NCBI GenBank assembly: GCA_031378805.1
Contig: JANNEO010000114.1
Coordinates: 20,215-84,214 of the forward strand
Direction of reading: 5' to 3'
From: JADCCX01 sp031378805
Lineage (GTDB): Bacteria; Pseudomonadota; Alphaproteobacteria; Rhizobiales; Beijerinckiaceae
Length of the DNA: 64,000 nt
Shown: positions 50,405 through 59,171 of the stretch, piece after piece
Layout of the letters: each line of letters begins with the position of its first letter
Numbering within the stretch: position 1 is the first letter of the stretch
Position numbers and translations under genes: made by a program
The notes under the pieces: generated by a model
Databases searched by the model: none
Seen by the model: the letters and a program-made list of their open reading frames with translations, nothing else
Told to the model about the DNA's origin: nothing

Positions 50405-51910
50405 TCACGCATAAAGATCGCTGTATCGTTCCCGCAGCAGGTTCTTCTGCACCTTGCCCATGGCGTTGCGTGGCAGATCATCGACGATGATCACCTGCTT
50501 GGGCAGCTTGAAACGGGCGAGACGCAGCTCAAGCGCCTTCAGAATCGTGGCGGAGTCGAGCGTCGCTCCCGGCTTGCAAACCACCACGGCAGTCACGCCT
50601 TCGCCTAAATCGCGGTGCGCCAGGCCGATCACGGCGCTTTCCAGCACACCAGGCATGGCATCGATCTCTGTCTCCACTTCCTTGGGATAGACATTGTAGC
50701 CGCCCGTGATGATGAGATCCTTGCCCCGGCCCACGATGTGGACGTAGCCGCGCTCGTCGATCTTGCCGAGATCACCCGTGATGAAGAACCCGTCCGAGCG
50801 GAACTCCTCCCTGGTCTTCTCGGGATTGCGCCAGTAGCCCTTGAAGACATTGGGGCCCTTCACCTCGATCCCGCCAATCTCGCCTGGCGCGAGCGGCTTG
50901 CCGGTTTCGGGTTCGACGATGCGCAGCGCGACATCCGGAAGCGGGAAGCCGACAGTGCCCGGCACCCGATCACCTTCATAGGGATTGGAGGTGTTCATGT
51001 TGGTCTCGGTCATGCCGTAGCGTTCAAGGATGGCGTGGCCGGTGCGGGCGCTCCAGTCGCGGTGGGTGTCGGCGAGCAAGGGTGCCGAGCCGGAGACGAA
51101 GAGGCGCATATGGGCCACGGCATCGCGCGTCAGCCGCTGGTCCTGCAGCAGCCGGACATAGAAGGTCGGCACGCCCATCATGGTGGTCGCCCGCGGCATG
51201 ACGCGGAACATCGCATCGGCATCGAGCTTCGGCAGGAACAGCATCGAGGCCCCCGCCATCAGCACGACGTTGGTGGCCACGAAAAGGCCGTGGGTGTGGA
51301 AGATCGGCAGGGCGTGCAGCAGCACATCGCTGGAAGTGAAGCGCCAGTGGCTCTGCAGGGAGAGCGCGTTAGACGCCAGATTGTCATGGCTGAGCATGGC
51401 GCCCTTGGAGCGTCCCGTGGTGCCGGAGGTGTAGAGGATTGCCGCGAGATCATCGGCACCGCGTGGGACAGCCACGCACTCCGCAGACTGCGTGCTGGCC
51501 TTTTCGCTGAGTGTTCCGTGGCCTTGCGCGTCGAGCGTCTCCACCAGGGCTGATCCGGCAATCTCAGCGATTGCCACTTTGCGGGCGGGGTCACAAACAA
51601 TCAAAGCGGGTTCGGCATCGCCCAGGAAATAGGCGAGTTCGGCGCTGGTGTAGGCCGTGTTCAGCGGCAGCGAGACAACACCAGCCCTGACGCAGCCAAC
51701 GTAGAGCATCAACGCCTCGATGCTCTTCTCGACCTGCACCGCCACCCGATCGCCCGGTTTCACGCCGAGCGCCGTCAGGAGATTGGCATAGCGCGCCGAA
51801 GCCTCCAGGAGATCGCCATAGTCGTAGTGTCGCCCGTCAAGCGTTTCCGCAAAAGGCCTGTCCAGGCCAGACATGCGGGAGCGGATGAGATCGAACAGGT
51901 GGTTGGACAT
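50405..51910 (-). CDS. matB: Malonyl-CoA synthetase
   Basis: MatB ligates malonate and CoA with ATP. The 501-residue AMP-forming ligase shows LYTSGTTGRSKGAMLSHDN, a YGMTETNMNTSNPYEGDR segment typical of MatB, SDGFFITGDLG, and the C-terminal RNAMGKVQKN lysine. The residues around MTETNMNTSNP match the malonate-binding wording of characterised MatB proteins. ATG 51910 was chosen over a longer frame. It is divergent from the Bug-type binding protein gene, so both may serve malonate or dicarboxylate use. MatA is not in the window. Confidence 0.9.
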   Translation of the reverse strand: MSNHLFDLIRSRMSGLDRPFAETLDGRHYDYGDLLEASARYANLLTALGVKPGDRVAVQVEKSIEALMLYVGCVRAGVVSLPLNTAYTSAELAYFLGDAEPALIVCDPARKVAIAEIAGSALVETLDAQGHGTLSEKASTQSAECVAVPRGADDLAAILYTSGTTGRSKGAMLSHDNLASNALSLQSHWRFTSSDVLLHALPIFHTHGLFVATNVVLMAGASMLFLPKLDADAMFRVMPRATTMMGVPTFYVRLLQDQRLTRDAVAHMRLFVSGSAPLLADTHRDWSARTGHAILERYGMTETNMNTSNPYEGDRVPGTVGFPLPDVALRIVEPETGKPLAPGEIGGIEVKGPNVFKGYWRNPEKTREEFRSDGFFITGDLGKIDERGYVHIVGRGKDLIITGGYNVYPKEVETEIDAMPGVLESAVIGLAHRDLGEGVTAVVVCKPGATLDSATILKALELRLARFKLPKQVIIVDDLPRNAMGKVQKNLLRERYSDLYA

Positions 51911-52127
51911 GACATGATTTCCGGCACGCAGCGTTGACCTCAGTAGCGGAAGCCCCACCTGATGCAAAGGTTGCAAAATCAACGGAGTCGGGCGCGGGCG
52001 ACTGGAGGGCGTTGTCCCGCCTCTTGTCATCGCCAGTCAGACGTGACACGTATTTTGTATTATAAAGCGGCCAAAGAGCATTGGGGAAAACCCTGGCCGT
52101 GGCCATTATCGGTTCTGGGAGGAACGC
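51911..52127. promoter_or_regulatory. Divergent promoter region of matB and the Bug-type gene
   Basis: The 217-bp gap drops in GC content. A near-palindrome TTTGTATTATAAA (around 52054-52066) resembles the AT-rich operators used by GntR-type regulators, but it is imperfect and no regulator gene is present. No -35/-10 pair is convincing. Confidence 0.35.
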
Positions 52128-53123
52128 ATGACGACCCCTGTCTCCGGCATCACCCGCCGCCATGTTCTCAAAGGCGGCCTTGCCGCCAGCACATCGCTGC
52201 TTGCCATGCCGGCCATCGCACAAACCGGCTGGCCCAGCCGCCAGATCACCTGGCTGAATCCGTTTCCGGCGGGTGGTGGCACCGATGCCTTTGCGCGACC
52301 GCTGGCCGCCTATCTCGACCAGGTTCTGGGGACGCGCACAATCATCGACAACCGGGGGGGTGCGGGCGGTACCGTTGGCGCCTCGGCCGCGGCCAAGGCC
52401 ACGCCCGATGGCTACACGTTCTTCGTCGGCGCGGCGCACCACACCATCGCACCGCACATCTATCCCAATCTCGACTATGATCTGGAGAAGAACTTCGCGC
52501 CGATCGGCCTCATCGCCCGTCCACCGCAGGTGATCTCGGTCAATCCGCAGAAGATCAAGTTCAAGACACTCGCCGAGTTCATCGCGGATTCGAAGGCCAA
52601 TCCCAACAAGTACAACTATGGCTCCTCCGGCAATGGCTCGGTGCATCACATGGCAGGCGAACTGTTCCAGATCGCCACCGGCACCAAGATGACCCATGTG
52701 CCCTACCGGGGCGTTGGCCCGGCCATGCAGGATCTGGTGGCGGGCAATATCGACCTGATGTTCGACGGGCTGGGGTCCTCGGCCAACCAGATCCAGGCGG
52801 GCACCTTGAACGCGCTCGCGGTCGCGGCTCCCAAGCGCTCATCGGCCATTCCCAACGTGCCGACAACCAAGGAAGCGGGCCTCGACGGCTACGAAGTGTC
52901 CACCTGGTATGCGCTGTGGGCCATCCGCGGCACGCCGCAGGACATCGTGGACCGGATGACAGCCGAGTTGCTGAAAGCACTGGATGCGCCCCAGATCAAG
53001 GACAGCTGGGAAAAGAACGGCTCCGAGGTCATCAAGCTGACCGGCAAGGATTTCGGCACCTATGTCACGGCGGAAATCGCACGCTGGGGCAAGGTGGTGA
53101 AGGACGCGGGCGTCAGGCTCTGA
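52128..53123 (+). CDS. Bug family tripartite tricarboxylate transporter binding protein
   Basis: The 331-residue precursor has a Tat-type signal (TRRHVLKGG ... AMPAIAQ). The mature protein shows the Bug/TctC pattern: PFPAGGGTDAFARP, IIDNRGGAGGTVGA, GYTFFVG, YGSSGNGSVHHMAGE and AGNIDLMFDG. These periplasmic proteins bind carboxylates and other small molecules for TctAB or for sensing. No membrane components are nearby, so this is an orphan binding protein. Being divergent from matB makes malonate or another dicarboxylate a reasonable guess. Confidence 0.92.
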   Translation: MTTPVSGITRRHVLKGGLAASTSLLAMPAIAQTGWPSRQITWLNPFPAGGGTDAFARPLAAYLDQVLGTRTIIDNRGGAGGTVGASAAAKATPDGYTFFVGAAHHTIAPHIYPNLDYDLEKNFAPIGLIARPPQVISVNPQKIKFKTLAEFIADSKANPNKYNYGSSGNGSVHHMAGELFQIATGTKMTHVPYRGVGPAMQDLVAGNIDLMFDGLGSSANQIQAGTLNALAVAAPKRSSAIPNVPTTKEAGLDGYEVSTWYALWAIRGTPQDIVDRMTAELLKALDAPQIKDSWEKNGSEVIKLTGKDFGTYVTAEIARWGKVVKDAGVRL

Positions 53124-53130
53124 CCCCGCA

Positions 53131-53895
53131 TCACACCTTGATGATCGTGCGGTAATCGCACAGGTCTTGGAAACCCTGCCCGGCATAGAGCCGCCTGGCC
53201 ACCGCATTTGTCTCGTCGACCTGCAGGAAAGCGTGTGCCGCACCCTTGCCGACGGCCCAGGCCAGAAGAGCATCGACCGTGATGCGCCCGAGACCCTGGC
53301 CGCGATGCGCAGGATCGAGCATGACCGAACTGATCTCGGCCCAACCCCTGTCGATGGCGCATACGGCGAATCCCACGGGCTGGGCGTCGATCTCGAGCGT
53401 GGCGAAGGCCGCTGGAACCCGAAACTGCCCGACAATGGCGAGCAGATGGTCCGCCGAGCGCTTCGAAGGCTCCTGATGCCGGGAGACGCCGTCCAGCCAG
53501 CGGCGGCTGGGCGTGCGCTCAAGCTGGACCCGTGCGTCGATGGCCAGGTCATGACGATCCTGCAGCGACATGACCATCATCTTCGAGCGGTCTTTGATGC
53601 GATAGCCACGGCTGAAGAGCAGCGGCTCGACGCCGGAATCGGCCAGAGGCGTGATCCGCACAGACGGGTGGAGGCCCGCTTCCGCATAGACACGCTCGAT
53701 TTCATCGAGCAGCGCTCCAGACATTCGCGCACCCGGCACCACCGCAGAAGCGGAATTGGCTCGCCCGGAATAGCCGTGGGCGACGCGCACCACCCAGCCG
53801 TCCATCAGCAGCGTGCTGACGGCCGGCCAGACATTGACGAGCCTCTCCTCGCAGGCCCGGATGGTTTCCATATCGGCGTCTTCACCGGGCCGCAT
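53131..53895 (-). CDS. GNAT family N-acetyltransferase
   Basis: The 254-residue protein has an N-terminal part common to this subfamily (IRACEERLVNVWPAVST, then DGWVVRVAHGYSGRANSA) and a C-terminal GNAT domain with ISSVMLDPAHRGQGLGR, the acetyl-CoA loop, and LQVDETNAVARRLYAGQGF. The upstream part of the long frame is non-coding. ATG 53895 or 53871 may be the true start. It lies four bases after the cupin gene and is convergent with the Bug-type gene. Substrate unknown. Confidence 0.85.
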   Translation of the reverse strand: MRPGEDADMETIRACEERLVNVWPAVSTLLMDGWVVRVAHGYSGRANSASAVVPGARMSGALLDEIERVYAEAGLHPSVRITPLADSGVEPLLFSRGYRIKDRSKMMVMSLQDRHDLAIDARVQLERTPSRRWLDGVSRHQEPSKRSADHLLAIVGQFRVPAAFATLEIDAQPVGFAVCAIDRGWAEISSVMLDPAHRGQGLGRITVDALLAWAVGKGAAHAFLQVDETNAVARRLYAGQGFQDLCDYRTIIKV

Positions 53896-53899
53896 GGCT

Positions 53900-54349
53900 T
53901 CAGACCGATGGTTTGCGCGGCGTTGGCCGCCAGTCCGGCGGGGCCAGTTCGAAGCCCGAAAATGCGAAAGCGGGAGCGACGGTGCAGCCCACCAGCGTCC
54001 AGGCTCCCAGCGACGTCGCGGTCTGCCACCAGCCCTGTGGCACCACGAATTGTGGCCGCTGCCGCGCCCGGAGATCCGGGCCGAGGTAATGTGCTTCTGC
54101 GTCATGGCCGTTGGAACTGACTGTGATGACGAGTGGAGCGCCGGCATACCAGTGCCAGACTTCCGCCGCATCGACGCGGTGCCAGTGGGAGACATCGCCC
54201 ACATCCAGCAGGAAATAGATCAGCGTGGAGGCCGCCCGCCCGCCCTCGACCATGCGGGTATCGCGCCAGGTCTCGCGGAAATAGCCACCTTCGGGATGCG
54301 GCTTAAGGTCGAGCATCCGCACGATCTCGGCCGCAGTGAATCCATCCAT
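53900..54349 (-). CDS. Cupin domain protein (DUF985/YML079-like)
   Basis: The 149-residue protein starts MDGFTAAEIVRMLDLKPHPEGGYFRETWRD, the DUF985 signature, and continues with a cupin core SHWHRVDAAEVWHWYAG and VPQGWWQTA. The His/Glu pattern suggests a metal or sugar-binding barrel. Function not established. ATG 54349 chosen because the family starts here. It lies between gloB and the GNAT gene on the same strand, all with short gaps. Confidence 0.88.
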   Translation of the reverse strand: MDGFTAAEIVRMLDLKPHPEGGYFRETWRDTRMVEGGRAASTLIYFLLDVGDVSHWHRVDAAEVWHWYAGAPLVITVSSNGHDAEAHYLGPDLRARQRPQFVVPQGWWQTATSLGAWTLVGCTVAPAFAFSGFELAPPDWRPTPRKPSV

Positions 54350-54371
54350 TTTCAGAGCCTGCCATCCATGG

Positions 54372-55133
54372 TCAAAACCTGTTTTTCCGCTCGCGCAGTT
54401 CCGCAAACACCGCAGTGGGTGCAGCACCTGTCATGCCAAGTGCCGTCTGGATGCCTGCCGCCGTTGTGCGCAGGTAGGGATTGGTCGCTTTTTCGAGACC
54501 GATTGTCGTGGGCAGCGTCACCTGGCCTTGCGCCCGCTTGTTCTCGATCTCCAACGCCCGTGTCCGCAGCGCCAGATTGGTCGGGTCCACCGTCAGGGCG
54601 AAGCGGGCGTTGGCGAGCGTGTATTCATGGCCGCAATAAACCACTGTCTCATCCGGCATCGCCGCGAATTTCTGCATCGAGGCGTGGAACTCTCCCGGTG
54701 TGCAGCCAAAGATGCGGCCACAGCCCAGCGCGAACAGCGTGTCGCCTGCGAACACCGTCTTGTGCGCCTTGAGCCAATAGGCGATGTGATCGGCGCAATG
54801 CCCTGGCGTATCCAGAACATCGATCGTGATGCTGCCAACACGAACACGGTCGCCCTCGGAAACAACCTCGTCGACCAGCGGCACCTGCGTCGACTTGCGC
54901 GGAGCGACGATTCGGCAGCCGAACTTCGCCTTCAGGCCGGGAATGCCCTCGACATGATCCAGATGCTCATGGGTTACGAGAATATCGGTGAGCTTCCAGC
55001 CGGTCTCTTGCAGCACCGCCAGGATGGAGGCCTCGTCGGGCGCATCGATGGCCGCCGTGGCACCGGTCTTGGCATCGTGGACAAGCACGGAGAAATTGTC
55101 GCTGCGGCTCAGGAATTGGCGTATCTCAACCAT
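54372..55133 (-). CDS. gloB: Hydroxyacylglutathione hydrolase (glyoxalase II)
   Basis: GloB splits S-lactoylglutathione to lactate and glutathione in methylglyoxal detoxification. The 253-residue metallo-beta-lactamase-fold protein has THEHLDH with H55, H57, D59 and H60 as metal ligands, then TPGHCADHI, FAGDTLFALGCGR and CGHEYTLANARF. Its length and the C-terminal glutathione-binding helices are normal. ATG 55133 lacks a strong ribosome site. A GTG four codons earlier is possible. It is divergent from the methyltransferase gene. Confidence 0.95.
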   Translation of the reverse strand: MVEIRQFLSRSDNFSVLVHDAKTGATAAIDAPDEASILAVLQETGWKLTDILVTHEHLDHVEGIPGLKAKFGCRIVAPRKSTQVPLVDEVVSEGDRVRVGSITIDVLDTPGHCADHIAYWLKAHKTVFAGDTLFALGCGRIFGCTPGEFHASMQKFAAMPDETVVYCGHEYTLANARFALTVDPTNLALRTRALEIENKRAQGQVTLPTTIGLEKATNPYLRTTAAGIQTALGMTGAAPTAVFAELRERKNRF

Positions 55134-55208
55134 CTCGTCAGGCACCCGATGCGCGCCGCCCGGCGCTGTTCTATAGTGAGTTGCCTTAGTAGCGAGTGAC
55201 GCGCCGCC

Positions 55209-55961
55209 ATGTCCATCGACATCGTCGATCTCAGAAGTTTCTACGCCGGTTCGCTGGGCGAGGTGACCCGTGACCTGTTGCTGACCGCCATCCGCAACCG
55301 CTGGGACAACCTGACCGGCATGGTGGTGCTGGGTCTGGGCTATGCAACGCCTTATCTCGGCCCCTTCCGCACTGAGGCGATTCGCTCCATCGCCTTCATG
55401 CCGGCCGCGCAAGGCGTGGTGAACTGGCCCTCGCAAGGGCTATCATCCTCGGCACTCGTCGATGCGGACCAGATGCCGCTGAGGGATGGCTCGGTTGATC
55501 GCATCATCGTGGCCCATGCACTGGAAATGGCGCACAGCCCGGCAGATTTGATGAGCGAGATGTGGCGGGTGCTGTCTCCGGGAGGGCGCATCATCGTCAT
55601 CGCACCGAATCGCTCCGGCCTGTGGGCGCGCATGGACGTGACGCCGTTCGGGCATGGACAACCGTTCAGCCGGGGGCAGCTGATGGCCCTGATGCGCCAA
55701 GCCTTGTTCACGCCGGTGCATTGGGGCGAAGCGCTCTACGTGCCGCCGGTCAAGCGCCGGCTGCTGCTGAAGACCGCCAAGGGCTGGGACAGGATCGGGC
55801 GAACGCTGGGCCTGCCCTTCGCGGGTGTCCACGTGATCGAGGCAACCAAGCAGGTGTTCCGTCCGGTCGCGGTCAAGAAATTGTCGCGCGCCCTGCAGCA
55901 GGCAGAGCCGGTGCTGGTGCCAAGCCGGTTTGTCGCCGTGCCGGTTATCGCAGGACGGTAA
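55209..55961 (+). CDS. Class I SAM-dependent methyltransferase
   Basis: The 250-residue protein has the SAM loop VVLGLGYATPYLGPF, a DADQMPLRDGSVDRIIV segment and a SPGGRIIVIAPN beta strand. It is the methyltransferase commonly found divergent from gloB in Hyphomicrobiales. The substrate is not known. No membrane segment. The 3' end overlaps the convergent L,D-transpeptidase gene by 17 bp. Confidence 0.87.
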   Translation: MSIDIVDLRSFYAGSLGEVTRDLLLTAIRNRWDNLTGMVVLGLGYATPYLGPFRTEAIRSIAFMPAAQGVVNWPSQGLSSSALVDADQMPLRDGSVDRIIVAHALEMAHSPADLMSEMWRVLSPGGRIIVIAPNRSGLWARMDVTPFGHGQPFSRGQLMALMRQALFTPVHWGEALYVPPVKRRLLLKTAKGWDRIGRTLGLPFAGVHVIEATKQVFRPVAVKKLSRALQQAEPVLVPSRFVAVPVIAGR

Positions 55962-56454
55962 CGGGCGTTCCCACGCGGACGCGCTCGAACAGGTCGATGA
56001 TGTCCTCGTTCAACATGCGAATGCAGCCATAGGAGGCTGCCGATCCGATCGACGATCGCATCGACGCGCTGGTGCCGTGGATCGCATATTCCCCCGGCAA
56101 GGAGAGCACACGGGCGCCCATTGGATTCTTCGGGTCACCAGCCTCGATCACGTCAGGCAGCAAAGGCCGGTCCCGCTTGACAGAGGCGGGAGGCGACCAG
56201 GCGACCTCGTGATACTTGGCGACAACTGCCGTGCGGCCAGACCATTGCTTGCCTGCCTTGCCCACCGCCACGCGGTAGCGCAACGCCGTGCCGTCGCCGA
56301 TCACCAGATACAGCGCCCGCTGGCTCTGGCTGACGACGATCTCTCCAGGAGAATGCGGACCGGAAAAGGGCACGCGCTCACGCGCCGCGGCGCTGTCCGC
56401 GCCAAAAACAGAACCGCACACCGCAAGGGTTGCCAGAAGGGATACCTTGGTCAT
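55945..56454 (-). CDS. L,D-transpeptidase (YkuD domain), short
   Basis: The 169-residue precursor has a signal peptide (MTKVSLLATLAVCGSVFGADSAAA) and one YkuD domain with AIHGTSASMRSSIGSAASYGCIRM, in which H126 and C144 are catalytic. Such enzymes make 3-3 cross-links or attach proteins to peptidoglycan in the periplasm. The start could be ATG 56466 or 56454. I use the latter because it gives the shortest clean signal. Located near PBP1A and a second L,D-transpeptidase. Confidence 0.92.
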   Translation of the reverse strand: MTKVSLLATLAVCGSVFGADSAAARERVPFSGPHSPGEIVVSQSQRALYLVIGDGTALRYRVAVGKAGKQWSGRTAVVAKYHEVAWSPPASVKRDRPLLPDVIEAGDPKNPMGARVLSLPGEYAIHGTSASMRSSIGSAASYGCIRMLNEDIIDLFERVRVGTPVTVLR

Positions 56455-56695
56455 GACCACGATCATGCCGCAGGGCGCTTCACCCTTTCTGAATCGGGAA
56501 CGGCTTTCGCTTCCCGTGGTTAGCGGTTGTTTACCCCAGAGGAAGTGAGCCGCCCGCCAGAAAGGGCAGGTGGCTTGCACTGTCGCTGGTGGCATAGCGG
56601 ATGCGCCTTTCGCCTTGAGCGCTTCGGCGCTGGCCGGCCAGGTCGGAGCGCATCTCGCGCAAAGCGCCACAAAATCCCAGTAACACCAGCCGTGG
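56455..56695. other. Intergenic region before PBP1A end
   Basis: These 241 bp lie between the short L,D-transpeptidase start and the PBP1A stop, both on the minus strand. I see no credible reading frame, RNA gene or palindrome. It probably only holds the transpeptidase promoter. Confidence 0.4.
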
Positions 56696-58846
56696 CTATC
56701 CGCCGATCAGGCGCTGCAGCAAGTTCCGCTCATCCTTCGACGGACCTTGCAGCTGGTTGAAGCGGTGCGGGCTGGTATCCTCCGCTGCGACTGGCACTGG
56801 TGCGCGCGGCTGGCTGCGGGGCGTCGTCGATCCAACATTCCCCGGCGGGAGGATCGGCCCGCTCAGAGCCGGACCAGCGGAGGCGGTGGCACGCCAGCTG
56901 AGGCCGGGCAGGCCCGCGACTGGCACGGAACCATGACTTTCTCTCATGAACTTCTGCCAGATCTCGGCGGGGAGCCCTGAGCCTGTCACCTTCTTCATTT
57001 CATCGCCATCATCGTTGCCGACCCAGACCGTCGTGACGAGATGGCCAGTGTAGCCGACAAACCAGGCATCGCGGTGGTCTTGCGTGGTGCCGGTCTTGCC
57101 CGCGGCCGGCCAACCTGGAAGGTCAGCCTTTCTGGCGGTACCCGAGACCAAGGTTTCGCGCAGCATCTGGTTCATCTGCCCCGCCTGCTCCAGCGTCATG
57201 GCACGGCCGAGATCACGGCTCTGGCGGGTGTAGACCACCTTTCCCGCGGCGGTCTTGACCTGCAGGATGGCGTGGGGGATCACCGCAGTGCCGCCGTTGG
57301 CGAAAGCAGCGTATGCGCCTGTCATCTCGAGCAGTGTCACCTCAGAGGTGCCCAGCGCCAGCGATGGCAGGGCTTGCATCGGCGATGAAATGCCCAAGCG
57401 CTGCGCCATGCGCACGACGCTGCGCGGACCGACTTCCTGAATGACGCGCACGACCGGCGTGTTCAGCGACATCGCCAGCGCCTTCTGCATCGGCACCTCG
57501 CCGAAATACTCGCGGGTGTAGTTCTCGGGCTTCCAGCCCTTGATGTTGATTGGCGCATCGAGCAGCGGTGATTCCGGTGTGTAGCCCCGATCAAGCGCCG
57601 TCAGATAGACGAATGGCTTGAAGGCCGAGCCGGGCTGGCGCTTGGCCGCAACCGCCCGGTTGAACTGGCTTTCGGTGTAATTGCGCCCGCCGACCATGGC
57701 CTTGACCGCTCCATCCGGTGCCATGGCGACCAGCGCCCCTTGCGTGACATCCTGGCGCGCGCCCTTGGCGTCCAGTTCGGAAACCAGCGACTGTTCCGCC
57801 ATACGCTGCACCACCGGATCGATGGTGGTCGACACGACAATGTCGGTTTCCACCGCACCGATGAAATCATCGAGCACATCGACAATCCAGTCAGCGGCAT
57901 AATTCATTGAGCCCGCACCGGCCTGACGGCGCGATTTGGCGGGCGTCGCCAGCGCCACCTTGGCATCGGCGTCCTTGATGGCGCCATCGCGCACCATGGC
58001 CGATATCACCAGGGCGGCGCGTTCCGCCGCGCCCTCCGGGTTGCGGTTGGGCGCGAGGCGCGACGGCGCCTGCACGAGGCCGCCCAGCACGGCTGCTTCT
58101 GCCACCGTGACGGCGCGGGCCGACTTGCCGAAATACTTCTGTGCGGCGGCTTCCACGCCGTAGGCACCGGAACCGAAATACACCCGGTTCATGTAGAGTT
58201 CCAGAATCTGGTCCTTGGTGAAATTGCGTTCCAGCCACAGCGCAAGGATTGCTTCCTGCACCTTGCGGGACGCCGTGCGCTCCTGTGTGAGGAACAGGTT
58301 CTTGGCAAGCTGCTGGGTGAGCGTCGAGCCACCCTCGGACAACTTGCCACCCATGACATTGCGCATCACGGCGCGGGCGATGCCCACGGGATCGATGCCG
58401 TAGTGGCTGTAGAAGCGGCGGTCCTCGATGGAGACGAATGCCTGCGGCAGATAGCGGGGCAATTCCTTGATCGTCACCGTACTGCCGCCCGTTTCACCGC
58501 GGTTGGCGATGAGGGTGCCATCGTTGGCGAGAATGGCGATATTGGGGGGCCGCTTGGGTACGGCAAGCTGATCGATCGGCGGCAGCTTCATGGTGTGATA
58601 CGCGAAGAAACCAAGCAGCCCGATGAAGGCCCAGACACCTAGGGTGAAGGTCCAGTAGACCATGCGGCCTAGCAGCGAACGGCGCGGGCGATGGCCCCGG
58701 CGAGCGGCTTTGCGCGCGGCACGGCTGCCCCGACGCGGAGCCGGACGGTCGTCGTCGTGCAGCGCCAGATCATCACGCTCGTCGCGGCGGCGCGGCTCTC
58801 CTTCGAACCTCGGCTCGATCCGGTCACGTGCTCTGGAGCGCCCCAT
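56696..58846 (-). CDS. mrcA: Class A penicillin-binding protein 1A
   Basis: The 716-residue bifunctional enzyme has a basic cytosolic tail, one membrane helix (YWTFTLGVWAFIGLLGFFAY), a GT51 glycosyltransferase domain with EDRRFYSHYGIDPVG and STLTQQLAKNLFLTQERT, and a transpeptidase domain with SXXK in QPGSAFKPF, SLNTP and KTGTTQDHRDAWFVGY. It polymerises and cross-links peptidoglycan. Length normal. A perfect TTAA-N7-TTAA box lies 84 bp upstream of the start. L,D-transpeptidase genes lie on both sides. Confidence 0.95.
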   Translation of the reverse strand: MGRSRARDRIEPRFEGEPRRRDERDDLALHDDDRPAPRRGSRAARKAARRGHRPRRSLLGRMVYWTFTLGVWAFIGLLGFFAYHTMKLPPIDQLAVPKRPPNIAILANDGTLIANRGETGGSTVTIKELPRYLPQAFVSIEDRRFYSHYGIDPVGIARAVMRNVMGGKLSEGGSTLTQQLAKNLFLTQERTASRKVQEAILALWLERNFTKDQILELYMNRVYFGSGAYGVEAAAQKYFGKSARAVTVAEAAVLGGLVQAPSRLAPNRNPEGAAERAALVISAMVRDGAIKDADAKVALATPAKSRRQAGAGSMNYAADWIVDVLDDFIGAVETDIVVSTTIDPVVQRMAEQSLVSELDAKGARQDVTQGALVAMAPDGAVKAMVGGRNYTESQFNRAVAAKRQPGSAFKPFVYLTALDRGYTPESPLLDAPINIKGWKPENYTREYFGEVPMQKALAMSLNTPVVRVIQEVGPRSVVRMAQRLGISSPMQALPSLALGTSEVTLLEMTGAYAAFANGGTAVIPHAILQVKTAAGKVVYTRQSRDLGRAMTLEQAGQMNQMLRETLVSGTARKADLPGWPAAGKTGTTQDHRDAWFVGYTGHLVTTVWVGNDDGDEMKKVTGSGLPAEIWQKFMRESHGSVPVAGLPGLSWRATASAGPALSGPILPPGNVGSTTPRSQPRAPVPVAAEDTSPHRFNQLQGPSKDERNLLQRLIGG

Positions 58847-58929
58847 GCTACCTCTGGCTATCCCAAGGTCATTCGTCCCGGTGCAGCTTGCGTTCGCACG
58901 GACAGACCGTGAAAATGCCTGAGATCACT

Positions 58930-58944
58930 TTAAGGCGGGTTTAA
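58930..58944. promoter_or_regulatory. CtrA-type binding site upstream of PBP1A
   Basis: TTAA-GGCGGGT-TTAA is a perfect TTAA-N7-TTAA, 84-98 bp before the PBP1A start. A further TTAA lies at 58954-58957 (spacing nine). Direct repeats of the GG-TTAA half-site in this short stretch suggest a regulatory region. Confidence 0.55.
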
Positions 58945-58984
58945 GGTTGATGGTTAATTGCGCGAAAGGCGCACCCTCTCGGCC

Positions 58985-59092
58985 TCACAACAGGGGCGAA
59001 AGGATCGGGAACAGCACGATACCCGTGCCAAGGACCAGTGCCAACACCACGAAGAGCTGGTGAGCCATTCCACTTGGCGACGTTGTTTCCAT
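58985..59092 (-). CDS. Possible 35-residue single-helix membrane peptide
   Basis: A minus-strand frame, ATG at 59090-59092 and stop at 58985, would code 35 residues, starting METTSPSGMAHQ and ending in one hydrophobic helix (LFVVLALVLGTGIVLFPILS). GGGG lies upstream of the ATG. It sits between the long L,D-transpeptidase and PBP1A on the same strand. There is no family to compare, so it may be chance. Confidence 0.35.
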   Translation of the reverse strand: METTSPSGMAHQLFVVLALVLGTGIVLFPILSPLL

Positions 59093-59171
59093 CAACCCAT
59101 TCCCCGAATCAACCGCCATCCGAATCGCGCAGGAATATGGCGATTTGCGGACAGGCCGTTGCAATGGCGCA

